Positions 35,196 to 46,044 of a stretch of 64,000 bases of DNA are shown here, in pieces. Both the position numbers and the translations under genes were made by a program. The notes under the pieces were generated by a model. That model worked only from the letters and a program-made list of their open reading frames with translations, was not told where the DNA came from and searched no databases. The number at the start of each line of letters is the position of its first letter. The first letter of the stretch is position 1. Location: the NCBI GenBank assembly GCA_037576215.1, contig JBANDB010000010.1:3224001-3288000 (forward strand). The letters are read 5' to 3'. The stretch is from Armillaria gallica (lineage: Eukaryota > Basidiomycota > Agaricomycetes > Agaricales > Physalacriaceae).

Positions 35196-35980
35196 ATGGT
35201 TACGCCCAGGCGCGCCCCCATCGAAGAAGCAGAGCGTCGAGAGGCTCACAACGCCTGCAGCAGACGCAGCTATGCCAAGTAATTTCATTTTTTAACCTCC
35301 TTCCATGATTTTCAATGAATCCCCCAGGAATCGCCTTTCAATCAATCAACGATGTAGAGATACCTATCACCGGCAGAAAACGCACCCATCCAAGGCAAAC
35401 AGGTGAGGAAGATCGCAATATTGCTCTAATGGCACTCCTCTGACAATGTACCAGACCCTTGGAGCCCCTTATTCGGAAAGCTGCGCGCCTGGTGGACATT
35501 GAGGTTAATAGTGGACACTCTCATACTCAGTACGTTATTCCACGCTTCTGCGCCTACTCTCCCTCACAAGTCGGTAGGCGGAGCTCGGAATTGGCTGAGG
35601 CTATGGACCAGGTTGAACGGCTTTCTGCGCGGTTCAGAATAATCACAAGCGGATCCCCAAAACGGCACGCATGCATTATATACAAGGAATACGCACGGAC
35701 GATGACCGAGGATCACCCTAAAGGCTGTCGCAGCCTTATCAATAATGCAGTCCTGGAGATCTCATCCCTCGAACAATCCCTTCAAGAGTACGAGAATGTC
35801 ATACTCAACTATGCTGGCGTCGGGAAGGAAATGAAGCGGTATCGTTCGGTCTGGGAACCCATACAAAGGTTGGTTTGTTGGTTGGAAGAGATGCTATGCG
35901 AGGCCATGATCAGTCCGGAAGGTTTAAGGGAGAAGTATGACAGACGCGAACTCGCGTTTAGGGCACTCAATCAGGATTGA
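35196..35980 (+). CDS. KDZ-element protein with basic N-terminal region, 227 aa (paralogue of 35,995 gene)
   Basis: Exons 35196-35278, 35328-35402, 35455-35980; introns of 49 and 52 bp, GT...AG, in phase. The N-terminus is strongly basic: REAHNACSRRSYAKNRLSIN, then RCRDTYHRQK, resembling the DNA-contacting basic region of bZIP-like proteins, but no leucine zipper is obvious. The C-terminal part is helical and ends WEPIQRLVCWLEEMLCEAMI. The convergent neighbour at 35,995-36,834 has the same layout (SKRYYVRNRHDISVRRKAVYR ... GEPIRCLVRWLEDIWRAGID) and is a paralogue by motif order. The two stop codons are only 14 bp apart. Predicted nuclear DNA-binding factor of the element; target unknown. Confidence 0.68.
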
Positions 35981-35994
35981 ATTGTCGTAGCTAC

Positions 35995-36834
35995 TCAAAT
36001 AAATTCTCTCTGCCACATAAGCCGTTTATTGCCATATGCAAATCTCAACTCCTGAGGACCATCAATACCTGCTCGCCAAATATCCTCCAGCCAACGAACC
36101 AAGCATCTGATCGGCTCTCCTGCCTTCGACAATTTTTTCTGCTGCTCACTGGAACCATCAGCCTGGAATGCCTTGGCAACCACCTCAGCATAGCTCTTTT
36201 GTAGGCGGTACAAGTCATCCAGGGGATCAACAAACAGAGAGAGCTGGCCTTGTCGTCGAGAGTTACTTTTAAAATAAAGTCGCAGGACAACTTCGACGTA
36301 GTCGTGGGGCATCTTGCCTTTGAGAAGGTCCTCGAACTCTTGCACGATGGCTCTGGCATCCGCACCAAATTTTGGAAACAGATCTGGAGGAGGTGCAGGC
36401 TTGGGTGCAGTAACAGGGCTAAAAATATCCATTATTACCACAGAGAAATAGAAGATATTTGAGAACACAAACACAGATACAACCTCGTACTGGTTTGTGT
36501 TGCGTAATCTCTTGAGGCAAGTGACCAGCTTCGTCTCTACTACAGAAGAGGCTGACTCCTCCGAGTCAATTTTGGGAGCGGGCTCGCCTGCGATTCTGAA
36601 AGTGAAATTATAAAGTGGAATTGTGAATAGACGCAGAGTTTGTTACCCCTGGGGACGATAAACGGCTTTGCGTCGAACAGATATATCATGTCTGTTTCTG
36701 AGTGGAAACAAATGCCGTCAGGAAACGCTGTAAGATAATTCATCAGGTACATACCTCACATAATAACGTTTACTCTTATCTCTGATAGCCTGCCGTTTTT
36801 CTGCAGGGGTGCGATATTTTTTCGGTGGTGCCAT
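35995..36834 (-). CDS. KDZ-element protein with basic N-terminal region, 243 aa (paralogue of 35,196 gene)
   Basis: Exons (minus): 36834-36755, 36697-36647, 36595-35995; introns of 57 and 51 bp, GT...AG, in phase. It starts MAPPKKYRTPAEKRQAIRDK and continues SKRYYVRNRHDISVRRKAVY, a basic helix like that of the opposite gene at 35,196. The middle contains a Pro-rich linker (APKPAPPPDLFPKF). The C-terminal helix GEPIRCLVRWLEDIWRAGID matches EPIQRLVCWLEEMLCEAMIS of the partner. A hydrophobic stretch in the last exon (VSVFVFSNIFYFSVVIM) is unusual; it may be retained intron sequence rather than protein, although I found no in-phase splice that removes it. Probably a DNA-binding partner or antagonist of its paralogue. 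Confidence 0.65.
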
Positions 36835-37454
36835 TCGACGACGTGGGAGGAAAAGGACTTCGTAACGGCTTGATCAAAGTTGCTCTCATACCCAATTGGC
36901 ACTTTCATCTGATCGTCTCACCGTATCATCGTTTGTGTCCCTTCTGCCCTCCTCTTGTATGGTATGTACTCCCAAATATTCTAGATGATAATAACTATTG
37001 GTGGCAGAGGTTCTCTGAGTGATATGAGGTGGTATACTCCACTGGTACATGCGTAAATCCTAAGCACTATTTACTTCGTCTACCCTTTCTACCTTGATTT
37101 CTGACAATTATTCATACCTCATGAATCACAGGAAACGTCAAGAATGAGACCTGCCACAACGTGAATGCCTACAATCCACTCGGGAATTTGTTCATACCTA
37201 CTGGGGTTTCTGACCATCTTCACAAGGATACGTATCCGTATGTATCAATGTAGCCACCATTCATTCAACTACAATGCCCAGGTTTTCTTCGCTGATTATG
37301 TGATAACCAGCTTGCGTCCGACAGTACTCAGACTCGCCTGTAACGTGCTTTCAATAATGGAACTGGACGAGCCCCTATCAATGTACCATACCTCACGTGG
37401 CTGGGCAAAGGTATTTAAAGTTCCCACCACTGTCTTCCTCTTGCCATCCTTACC
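36835..37454. other. Divergent intergenic region inside the KDZ element
   Basis: It separates the minus gene starting at 36,834 from the plus gene tentatively starting at 37,455. Upstream exons of the latter could lie here (for example around 37,370-37,410), but I cannot support them. Unlike the other two divergent regions it has no obvious TTGTGCACAA cluster. Confidence 0.35.
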
Positions 37455-38260
37455 ATGGCTTGTCTTTCATACACGATGGTCAGTTCATTTCTTCTATGTC
37501 GACCTCAAGATTTACCCAAAATTTCCTAGTCTCAATCCAAGTACCTACAAACCACGCATATGGATGGACTAAAGACAGAGCACAATGTAAGTTCCTTGCC
37601 ACCTCAGTCGATGTAGAAATTTTCCAACCCATTTTGAATATCAGGTGGCTACTCAGTTCACCCGTCAACGCTTGGCGTTCCTTTGGGATCACATCGATGA
37701 ATACGTCGACGCGATATACAGCGGCCATGGCGACGCCTGGTTCGATGACATGTTGGGGAAATACATGGCTCAATTTCCGGATGCGGTGCTCAACAAACGC
37801 ACATCGGGAGACCGGTTGCATTTCTACAGCATCAAGTCGTTGAAAGATGTACGTTTATATCTTCCCCGGACTTTCTTAAGTACGCTCACACTGTTGTGTT
37901 TAGGATCTGTTAAAATGGATGGACAACCATGGCTGCGCACAGGTAAAGACTGGATACGCCTGCAACAAGGAGTTCAACACGACTCTCACAAGCACCCGCG
38001 AAGTCACCGCCACTACCATTGAAGAAATGTCTGCCGGTGGAAGCGACGTTGCCACTGCTTCTGACTCCTGCACGTCAGAGGAAACGAGCTCCGTAGATGA
38101 GCTGAGCAAAGAGGGCACGGAAACGTTGAGTACTCTTGACGCCCAAATCAAAGAGTTGGAACAGTTGCATGCTAAGCTTCAGGAGGAGAGAAATGAAGTA
38201 CGCGTGTGTGCCATTGATATATGGCTTGAGGGAGTTCGTCTCATGATGAACTCGAACTAA
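37455..38260 (+). CDS. KDZ-element cargo protein with helical QR-L domain and acidic/Ser-rich C-terminus, about 213 aa
   Basis: Exons 37455-37478, 37530-37586, 37645-37848, 37904-38260; introns of 51, 58 and 55 bp, GT...AG, in phase. The start is tentative; more 5' exons are possible. Residues about 28-75 read TRQRLAFLWDHIDEYVDAIY and WFDDMLGKYMAQFPDAV, the same aromatic helix pattern as in the 29,413 and 41,054 proteins. A Ser/Thr/Glu-rich stretch (ATASDSCTSEETSSVDEL) follows, then a short coiled coil (LDAQIKELEQLHAKLQEE). Function unknown; the layout of a helical domain plus acidic tail plus coiled coil could suit a transcription regulator. Confidence 0.58.
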
Positions 38261-39955
38261 TGGTCAACTCGCTTCGCTAGAATACACTTCTGTACCCGTT
38301 TCAAAATGTCATCTTTATCTGTTATATGTTTGACGCACGGAAAAGTTTTACATTTCTTGATGCAGTCGCTTCTTGGTCGCTTCTCAAGTAAACGTAAGTA
38401 AAAATAATTTCATCTGTACATAGTAAGCAGGAGCCCCGCAAAATAGAAATTGGTAAAACGAGGCAGGAAATGTTTTATTGAAGTGTTCCTGTTAATTCAT
38501 GTCCTCTCGAGAATAGTAATTGATGACCGGAATTGTATGAGAATGGCCTGAGTTGTGCACCAAAGAGCCAAGAAAAAAGAGAATCACACTGAGCTGACAG
38601 GTAGATCCGCTAGAGAACGCAATTAGAATAGTGGCAACATGTACCAGGAGCCTGAGTTGTGCACAGAAGAGCCAAGAAAAATGAGAACCGCATGGAGCTG
38701 ACAGGTAGATCCGCTAAAGTGGGCAGTGGAAACGTGTACGAGGTGCCTGAGTTGTGCACAAAACAGCCAAGAAACGTGTACGATGCGCCTGAGTCGTGCA
38801 CCAGCGGGATTGATGGAATCGAGTTTCAAACAAACTGGGCAAATAGATCTGTCAGATTCATATCTGGAGGGCAGGCATTATATACAAGCAGCTTGCATTG
38901 TGCACAGAAATGCCAAGAGACCCAAGCTTCTGACCAACTAGATGAAGAAAACTTTCGGAAGTGTGTACGAAGGTGAGGACCATAGATAAGTGACTGGCAT
39001 TGTGCAAAAGTAGAGCAGAATCAGGCGAGCTATGTCCCAGAAATAGCATTGAAATAGTGAACAGCTGTGAAAGCTCCCTGAGTTGTGCACAACTGGTATT
39101 GGATGACCCGAAAAATGGGGATCAGTTAAGAGAAGCCATGTGTAGAAGCAAAGAACCCGTCTGAGTTCAAGTAGGAGAACAACGTCGATCATTCACCTGA
39201 GAAGAAGTCGCATGTACTATGTAGAAGCCGAAAAGAAGACGAAGCGGTTGAAAATCATCTTCGGATCTTCAGGGGCAGATCAGACGTCAAAATGAAAATC
39301 GGCGCATCATACGACAATCCTCGTTCAAAATTATACAGAAGAAAAGACAAGTAATATACGCACCTGAGGACCAGGAGGGACAAGGGAGGGAAGGGTCAAA
39401 TTCATCCTAGTGATATCTGAATAAGTGCCGAACAATCCACAGAAAGGATTATATTAAGCTACGAGTAAGCTTTTCATCGGGTGTTGCCACAAAGCCTCAG
39501 CTCTGGATCGACTGTAAAATCTAAGATATAATATGTAACAGTCTTTTTCGGCTGCTGCAAGCTGCTGTACTTGAGCTTGTTTAATGTCGCCTAGTAAATG
39601 TTGCATCAATGTTGCATGGTAACTAATTGCGAGCTCAGATCAAGATAGCGGGACACAAATTGATATTTGGGGGATGGTGGTAGGTATGGGACACTTGACA
39701 AATTGGGAGTAACTACTACGGGCACTGGATATGAAGAAGGTACAGCGAATCAAGAGAATATCTACAGAGAAAGTATAAAAGTGAATTTACATGCCAAGAA
39801 AGATGCAAAGATAAATAAAAATGAGTAAAGACCGTGATGAAATGAGCGTGAAAGCGGATGATAAATAAGACAGGATATAAGTCAAATTGATTGACACAAT
39901 GGCTAGCGAAAAAAAATGGTCCAAAAAAGTATGAGAAAAGAAACAAGGTACCCGC
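38261..39955. repeat. Internal intergenic region (convergent gene ends) with TTGTGCACA repeat cluster
   Basis: 1.7 kb without a supported gene. From 38,550 to 39,090 there are at least seven TTGTGCAC(A/C)-type sites (for example near 38,552, 38,656, 38,752, 38,894 and 39,082). Two of them lie in approximately 105-bp units that share GAGCTGACAGGTAGATCCGC (near 38,591 and 38,695). The flanking genes end here, so these are not obvious promoter sites. Confidence 0.55.
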
Positions 39956-40720
39956 TCAGTGGAGGACTTCCACAGTGCCCATCGTCAGAGCCTCATTGAA
40001 GGCCTCGCTTGCAGCAGCCTGGTTCGCGTGACAGAAGTAACATGCATGCCCCACCCCAGTAACTAACGGACTGACGGTCTGCCTGAAAGAAGATGTATCA
40101 GATAATTGAAGCAACCTCTTAGTTAGAAATTGAGCTTACCAGCCCTTGAAGACGCCTATGGAAAGGCCTTTGGACACCGTATACCATGGTCCATCAGTAG
40201 CAGCAGGCATAGACCCACTGGCAACAGGAGGAGTGGAAGGAGGAGGCAGAGTAGGGGTGCTGACCGTGTCAGCAGACTCGGTGGTGGGCAAAGCGGCGGG
40301 TGCAGGAGTGACAGGAGGCTGAGGCGGGGGGATGATAGAAGCGGCAGTTGCCTGCGCCAAGGGTGCCATAAAAGTTGACGACGGTCTAACCATGAGTCCA
40401 TGGGCATGGCTGGCTACCGCCGGACCATGGTGAGATGGTTGGACAGAAGCGGGAATGGCTATAACCGGCACGACATTAGGGAACAAGCAATTAAAGCAGT
40501 AAAAGGACTGGAGATGTCCTTCGACTGTGCTGGGCGACCTAGCGGCAGGGGATTCGGGCATGACCGAGGCTTCGTGGATAGTCGTTGCATCTAATCAATA
40601 AAGAATGCCGTTAATATTAATAATAATAAAAGTCCTTAGAAAATTTGACGTACCACTAGCAGGAGAGATGCCAAGGGCAGCTAGTGCAGAAGCAAGCTGT
40701 TCAGAAGTGAATTGGGACAT
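39956..40720 (-). CDS. Viroplasmin-domain protein of the KDZ element, 214 aa
   Basis: Exons (minus): 40720-40654, 40590-40140, 40082-39956; introns of 63 and 57 bp, GT...AG, in phase. The N-terminus is MSQFTSEQLASALAALGI, a short amphipathic helix. A long Pro/Ala/Ser/Thr linker follows (PPPQPPVTPAPAALPTT). The C-terminal 60 residues match the viroplasmin fold: WYTVSKGLSIGVFKGW across the splice, then QTVSPLVTGVGHACYFCHAN and EAFNEALTMGTVEV. This small fold is known from caulimovirus protein VI and from the N-terminus of eukaryotic RNase H1, where it binds RNA/DNA hybrids. Here it occurs without an RNase H domain. It is probably a nucleic-acid-binding accessory protein. It is transcribed divergently from the 41,054 gene across a 330-bp region with four palindromic motifs. 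Confidence 0.78.
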
Positions 40721-41053
40721 TTTTTTCAAGGCAGATGAGATGCAGATTGGTGATCTTCAAGAGATGTCCCAGCCTAGCTTTATAGTCGAGCGGAACCCGT
40801 CTTTTGTGTACAACTCAGCAACGGGGCTTGTGCACAATTCAATCCCAAAGGGTACAAAAGGTGCACAATCCAGGAGCCTTTGTTGTCCACAAACCCCCCC
40901 CCCCCCCCGCGCTCCTTCCTGCTGCTCCTCAGTTGATTTCGATTTTTTAGATGCACGTTGATCAGTCGAACCTATTTTTGGACAAATCGTGTCATTGGTA
41001 AATGTCCACGTGCGCTTTCGTTATCGGTCTAGGCTGACCTATAATGATGTCAG
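40721..41053. promoter_or_regulatory. Divergent promoter region with four TGTGCACA-like sites and a C15 tract
   Basis: TTTTGTGTACAACTC, CTTGTGCACAATTC, AGGTGCACAATCC and GTTGTCCACAAACC follow one another between about 40,800 and 40,895, then a run of 15 C at 40,894-40,908. It lies between the starts of two divergent genes. Confidence 0.6.
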
Positions 41054-44000
41054 ATGGCTCGGAAAAAAACACAATCCCTGGCAAACGGCAATGCCCAGTC
41101 TCCTAGCACGACATCGTCTGCGACTTCTGCCATCCCCAATGCGACCGTCCCCACCGCTAATCCCGCCGACCCTCTCGCACGCAAAAGAAAAAAAGGCTGG
41201 ACCAACGACGACCAGTGCGACCTGCTGGACGGTTTGATGGATGACTTTCAACAGGCTGCTGCCGATGGAACCTTGCCAGCGTTCAAAGCTATGGTACTGG
41301 GTCTTTGGCAGACTCGTTATCCAGAGAGGTTTGGCAAGTACTTCTTGGATCGTGATGGTAAAGTACGCAAGCTTGCTGCTTGCCTGATCGGCGTAGAGGA
41401 TTCCGGAAAGGATGCGCCCTTTCTGAAGATGGTGGGGGGTGTCCTGGACCTTGGTCCGGCGCATTGCCTTGATGGTTGTGATTTGGCAGAGCCCGATGGT
41501 GATGAGGAGTGCGGTATGGTTGAGGAGCCGAATCCAGAGATTGTGGAGGTGCGCCTGGCCTTTGGGGATGCCCTTGAAGCTCGACGAATGGTCAGTCTGT
41601 CTTTTTCTCATGTTATGAACTATAGCTGACATACCTAGCAGAAACTGTATAACTGGTTCGGAAACCACAAGCCCGCTCGTCGCATCAGGAGGGGAGGAGG
41701 ACTCACATGGTTTTCTCTGATTCCCACCCGTGTCCCTCAGCCAATCCACAAGTATTCCAAGATGTATTACGCAGAGCGCGTTCTTCCTCGTGTCATCGCT
41801 GAAGCAAAGGAGCGTGGTGTTGTTCGTAACGACCTTACCCTTGTGAAGGAAATGACGGCACATGCATGGGCCAACGAGTCGCCAGAGATCAAGCAGTCTG
41901 TTATGGATGCGATCGAGAAAGACAAGGAGTTGATCGAGAGGTTGAAAGATGGTACATTGGACGTCAATGTGTCGGATGCTGATAAGTGCACATTCGTGGT
42001 TTTCTGGTTTCTGTACTAGCTGTTACCAACTGTATTTGTTAACAGAATCATCGAGAGCCTTCAATTCGAACTTGGAGCGATTTTTGAACACATCAACAAG
42101 TTCACTGATTGGGGGTTTGTCGTTCTAGGTGTGGGTTACGATCCGCGGACTGGCAGGGTTCGAACTACCGTGTAAGTTCCTGTCTTTGAACATTTCTTTG
42201 GAATATTCTAACATGAAACATGGTTTAGATACAACTATACCTGCCAAGACGCGAATGGCAAGGACTTTATCAAGTCTTTCAACGAGAATGCCGCGGCAGG
42301 ATACATACCTGGCACCATTCCCGGCGACTCCCGCACCTTCTCCGAGTACTTTGGTGTTCCCTTCATGCATCACATGAAGAAAATAACTAGTAAGTTATCA
42401 TTATCTACATTTCCCTTTCTTTTAGCTCATATGATTATTTAGAAGAAGCTATTCGTCTCGGCAAGATCAAGGAATCACCGAAGGCAACGCAGACCATCTC
42501 CAAAGGCTCTCTCAATGTTGACCCTGCACATCTTTTCGACGATGCTCCTCCCCTGCCTGAGTTATCGGCACCTGTCCATGATCGCTCCCAGCCGCAGCAA
42601 AACAAGAATTCGGCCACTCGTCCGGTTCTCTCGTCGGCTAGCCCATCAGTGTCCATCAACGTGTCTCCACCACCTGTTTCATCATCCGTTCCGGCCCAAA
42701 ACTCGGGGGCCACTTCACAACACCGCTCAATGACACCTCCAAACGGGCTTCCCAACGACGAGCCTCTCTCGTTGGTTACCTTGTCGGTGTCCACCAGCAT
42801 ATCTTCGCACTCTATGACGCTTCCGAACAACGAGCCTCTCTCGCCGGTTACCTCGTCAGGGTCCACCAGTGTCTCTTCTTCGTCTGTTGCGACTTTGGAC
42901 AATGCCGACAGCACGCCAACATCGTTCGGTATTCTGCCTGGTACTCCCAGTCTCGACGACTTATTCCATGGGTTTGAGCATTGGGATGGGAGCTCCACTA
43001 ATGGTGCACCGGGCCCATTGTTGACCCAGTCGAACTCGAATTTACCAGGGATGTACCACTTTTCAAATAATCTCCCTGGGTTGTCGCAGCAATTCAACTG
43101 CTCAGATTTAGCTGGAATGGATTGGACCAAGATTGACTGGACCGCCGTTACTAACGGAGTTACTGAAAGCTTGCCGCCCGTGCCATCTTCCATGCCGATC
43201 GACGTGGTGACCTCCACCTCAAACCCAGCATTGCCGCCGACCGGGCCATCGGAATCAATCACAAACGATGTAATCTCTAACTCGCACTCAAGCTTGCAGT
43301 CCGTGCCGCCCGCCATGTCAATCGATGACGTTACCTCCACCTCGCCAGCAACCTCGACAATAACCGATTTGTCTACTACCTCCTCCCAATCCCCCCCGAA
43401 AAGTGCGGTGACCCGAACAGAAGTCCCACCGACCACGTCATCGACCACCTCTGCAGTAACTTCATCCCCGGTGCCACTGCCAGATGTTTCCAACGTATCG
43501 CATCCATCCAGGCAGCGAAGACCCGCGGGTCGGAAGGAGGTAACAACTCTCTCTGTGACTGAGAAGGAGCAGGGTCCACCCAGATGGATTGCTGAGACTG
43601 TAGTGCTGCTCACGGAGGATTCTCTCGGCCTGGCATGGGCTGGTCTTCTTGAAAAGTGGCACCAGCTTGAGCGCGACATATGGAGTTCAGATTCCGATCC
43701 TGTGGTATGATTTCACCATGTTGCTCTGTTACATAAGCTGATATACAATTTTTTCCTAGGGCAAGCTAACGGTGTCGAAGCGGCGCCCACATTCTCTTAC
43801 TTTGTGGCTCGATGGTGCGCACTATTTTGACCTCCCACCAGATATCCATGACTACTCTCAATTTGCATCGGAGATGGTCGACTGGTGGAACCAACTCAAT
43901 CCTAGCTGGCGACGCTCGTTGACCAGTGACGGTTTGCCTCGATCTGACTATACCAGCAAATCACTGCTTGCACTGCGAAAGGGAGGGCAGTATGGTCTTG

Positions 44001-44185
44001 TGACCGTTGTCCTTGGCTTATATTGGTGGGGAAAAGGTCGTCAAGCCGAGGATAATTGGCTGGGCATGGTCAATGACGTCGCAAATGTAATTGACGTTGT
44101 TCTTTGTCCAGAACGCAAGCGGACCGGGCAGAAGCGTTCGATTGACAGTAGCCGCGAGGGAAGTGCAAAGCGTGTAAAGGTTTAA
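41054..44185 (+). CDS. Large KDZ-element cargo protein of an Agaricomycetes-type family, 951 aa
   Basis: Exons 41054-41590, 41642-41985, 42046-42171, 42229-42389, 42443-43704, 43760-44185; introns of 51-60 bp, GT...AG, in phase. The N-terminus is Ser/Thr-rich, then KRKKGWTNDDQCDLLDGLMD and FKAMVLGLWQTRYPERF, the same helical pattern as in the 29,413 and 37,455 proteins. A second block (LYNWFGNHKPARRIRRGGG, SKMYYAERVLPRVIAEAKER) follows, then a beta-rich segment (WGFVVLGVGYDPRTGRVRTT). The linker is about 350 residues, low-complexity and Ser/Thr/Pro-rich. The C-terminus has MVDWWNQLNPSWRR and GGQYGLVTVVLGLYWWGKG and ends in basic residues (KRTGQKRS, SAKRVKV), a likely nuclear signal. I know this architecture from unnamed proteins in many mushroom genomes. 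A role in transposition is inferred only from location. Confidence 0.75.
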
Positions 44186-46044
44186 ACGCTTTTTTTTTTG
44201 ACGCTTTGGGCGTATTTTCTTGTGTGTGAGTCGCTATTTATCCATGATTCCATTCTTGTTCTGCATTATTTGTATTGCTTGCTGCCGGCCCTTCTTATGT
44301 TGAGTTCTCAAGTATTTTATCTATTTCCCGTCCATCTTACGTTTCTCTTGTATTCTATTGTTATTTACCGTACATATTATAAAGTTCGCGCTGTATATTG
44401 TTATCTCGTCTCTTATTTTACCATAACAAGTAGTCTAAAAAATGTATACCCCCATACATACTCAATGACAGTTTATGTATGGTACTACGGTGATGACCAC
44501 AGTGCGTTGTTGGATTCTCGCTGTGGGAAAACTGAGATTAGAGAACATAAGGGACAAAGGTGATTTGGAAAAGGAAATAGGAGGTATACAGGTCAGGGAT
44601 AATCGTTGTACACAAAATCGGGACTGCGCGTAAGTATTCAATTGGACCAGTCGGGGATAGCCGTTGTGCACAGAACAGGGACGCGTGCAAGTATTCAACT
44701 GGAAATGGCGGTGCACAAACCAGGGATATTTGCTGTACACAGAATCGTGACAGTGCGTAAGTATTCAATTGGATACATAATCTCTTGTGCACCAGTAGGG
44801 AGGGGTCCGTGAGACGAGCGTCTGTGACCGTGCGCACATCAAAGCATCCGTAGCCGCTGCGATCTCTTCGGTCTCTAGGTTTCATCGGCTCTGTCCTAGA
44901 ATTGATCGTTTTATTGGATTCTCGGAAAACTGAAATGAGAGTGCGGCAGAATGGCGGTTTCGTAAAGGAAATAAGTGGTGCACAAATCAGGGATAGCCGT
45001 TGTGCACAGAACAGGGACGCGTGTAAGTATTCAATTGGAAATAGGTGGTGCACAAACCAGGGATAGTTGTTGTACACAGAATCGGGACAGCGCGTAAGTA
45101 TTCAATTGGATACATAATCTCTTGTGCACCAGTAAGGAGGGGTCCGTGAGACGAGCGTCTGTGACCGTGCGCACATCAAAGCACCCGTAGCCGCTGCGAT
45201 CTCTTCGGTCTCTAGGTTTTGTCGGCTCTGTCCTAGAATTGATCGTTTTATTGGATTCTCGGAAAACTGAAACGAGAGTGCGGCAGAATGGCGGTTTCGC
45301 AGAGGAAATAGGTGGTGCACAAATCAGGGATAGCCGTTGTGCACAGAACAGGGACGCGTGTAAGTATTCAATTGGAAATAGGTGGTGCACAAACCAGGGA
45401 TAGTCGCTGTGTAGTGTGCACATATCCGGGACGAGGTACAATATTTCTTGTGTACCAGTAAGCGTGGCATCTGTGAACAACGCCTGGGCCTGGATGCATA
45501 ATGGATCATCATGTTGTCGGCCGAGCGACTGTGATATCTTTCATCATTATGTTTCGTCGACTCTCTGATCAATCCCTATCATTTGCCTTAACGGTTTGCG
45601 ACACCCGGATAGAATAGTAGGGACGATGCTCATTTGCCGAACTGTCGAATTTAGAAGAATCCCACGAGAACAGGGTTGCATCTCATAGAATTGATGGAAA
45701 ATAGATGTCTGTGGAAGACAGAAAGACATAAGAGTGTTAAAGCATACATACGCCAAAAGCGGCAACACAAGAATAGTTGTACCTGATGGACAAACACCAT
45801 CATCGTTCCTGCCTCCCTTCGATGACCCTGGTACCGATCACTCAATCTCGATAGACGCTGATACGGAATCTCGATGTCAACCCATACTAGGCAGGCGTCG
45901 GGGAGGCTTGATTTTCTCATCGAGCACAACACCCAGGGAACACAGTACGTCGCAGGCAACAGCGAGCTCGATTGTTCCCAGGATCATGCACCAGGTAGTC
46001 ACAACAGGCGTCACAGGACGACTATGCCACCGTAGGTGTGTGTA
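44186..46044. repeat. Right subterminal region: 337-bp tandem repeats with TTGTGCACA sites
   Basis: Two units start with GATCGTTTTATTGGATTCTCGG-like sequence at about 44,904 and 45,241 (period 337 bp), and a diverged first unit starts near 44,503. Each unit holds GTGCACAAATCAGGGATA, GTTGTGCACAGAACAGGGA, GTGCACAAACCAGGGATA and TTGTGCACCAGTA. No gene is supported from 45,480 to 46,044, although short frames exist on both strands. Confidence 0.6.

Noticed and set aside
40136..40378. Plus-strand Arg/Gly-rich frame (RRSGRRRQSRGADRVSR...)
   Set aside because: It is the antisense shadow of the Pro/Ser/Ala linker of the viroplasmin-domain gene, which has coherent splicing and a known domain.
42435..43679. 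414-codon minus-strand frame
   Set aside because: Antisense to the low-complexity Ser/Thr/Pro linker of the 951-aa cargo gene; repetitive codons leave the opposite strand open by composition.
44538..45480. Minus-strand frames with repeated phrases such as NTYALSRFCVQ
   Set aside because: Products of the non-coding 337-bp tandem repeats with TTGTGCACA sites; the repeated wording follows the DNA repeat, not a protein family.
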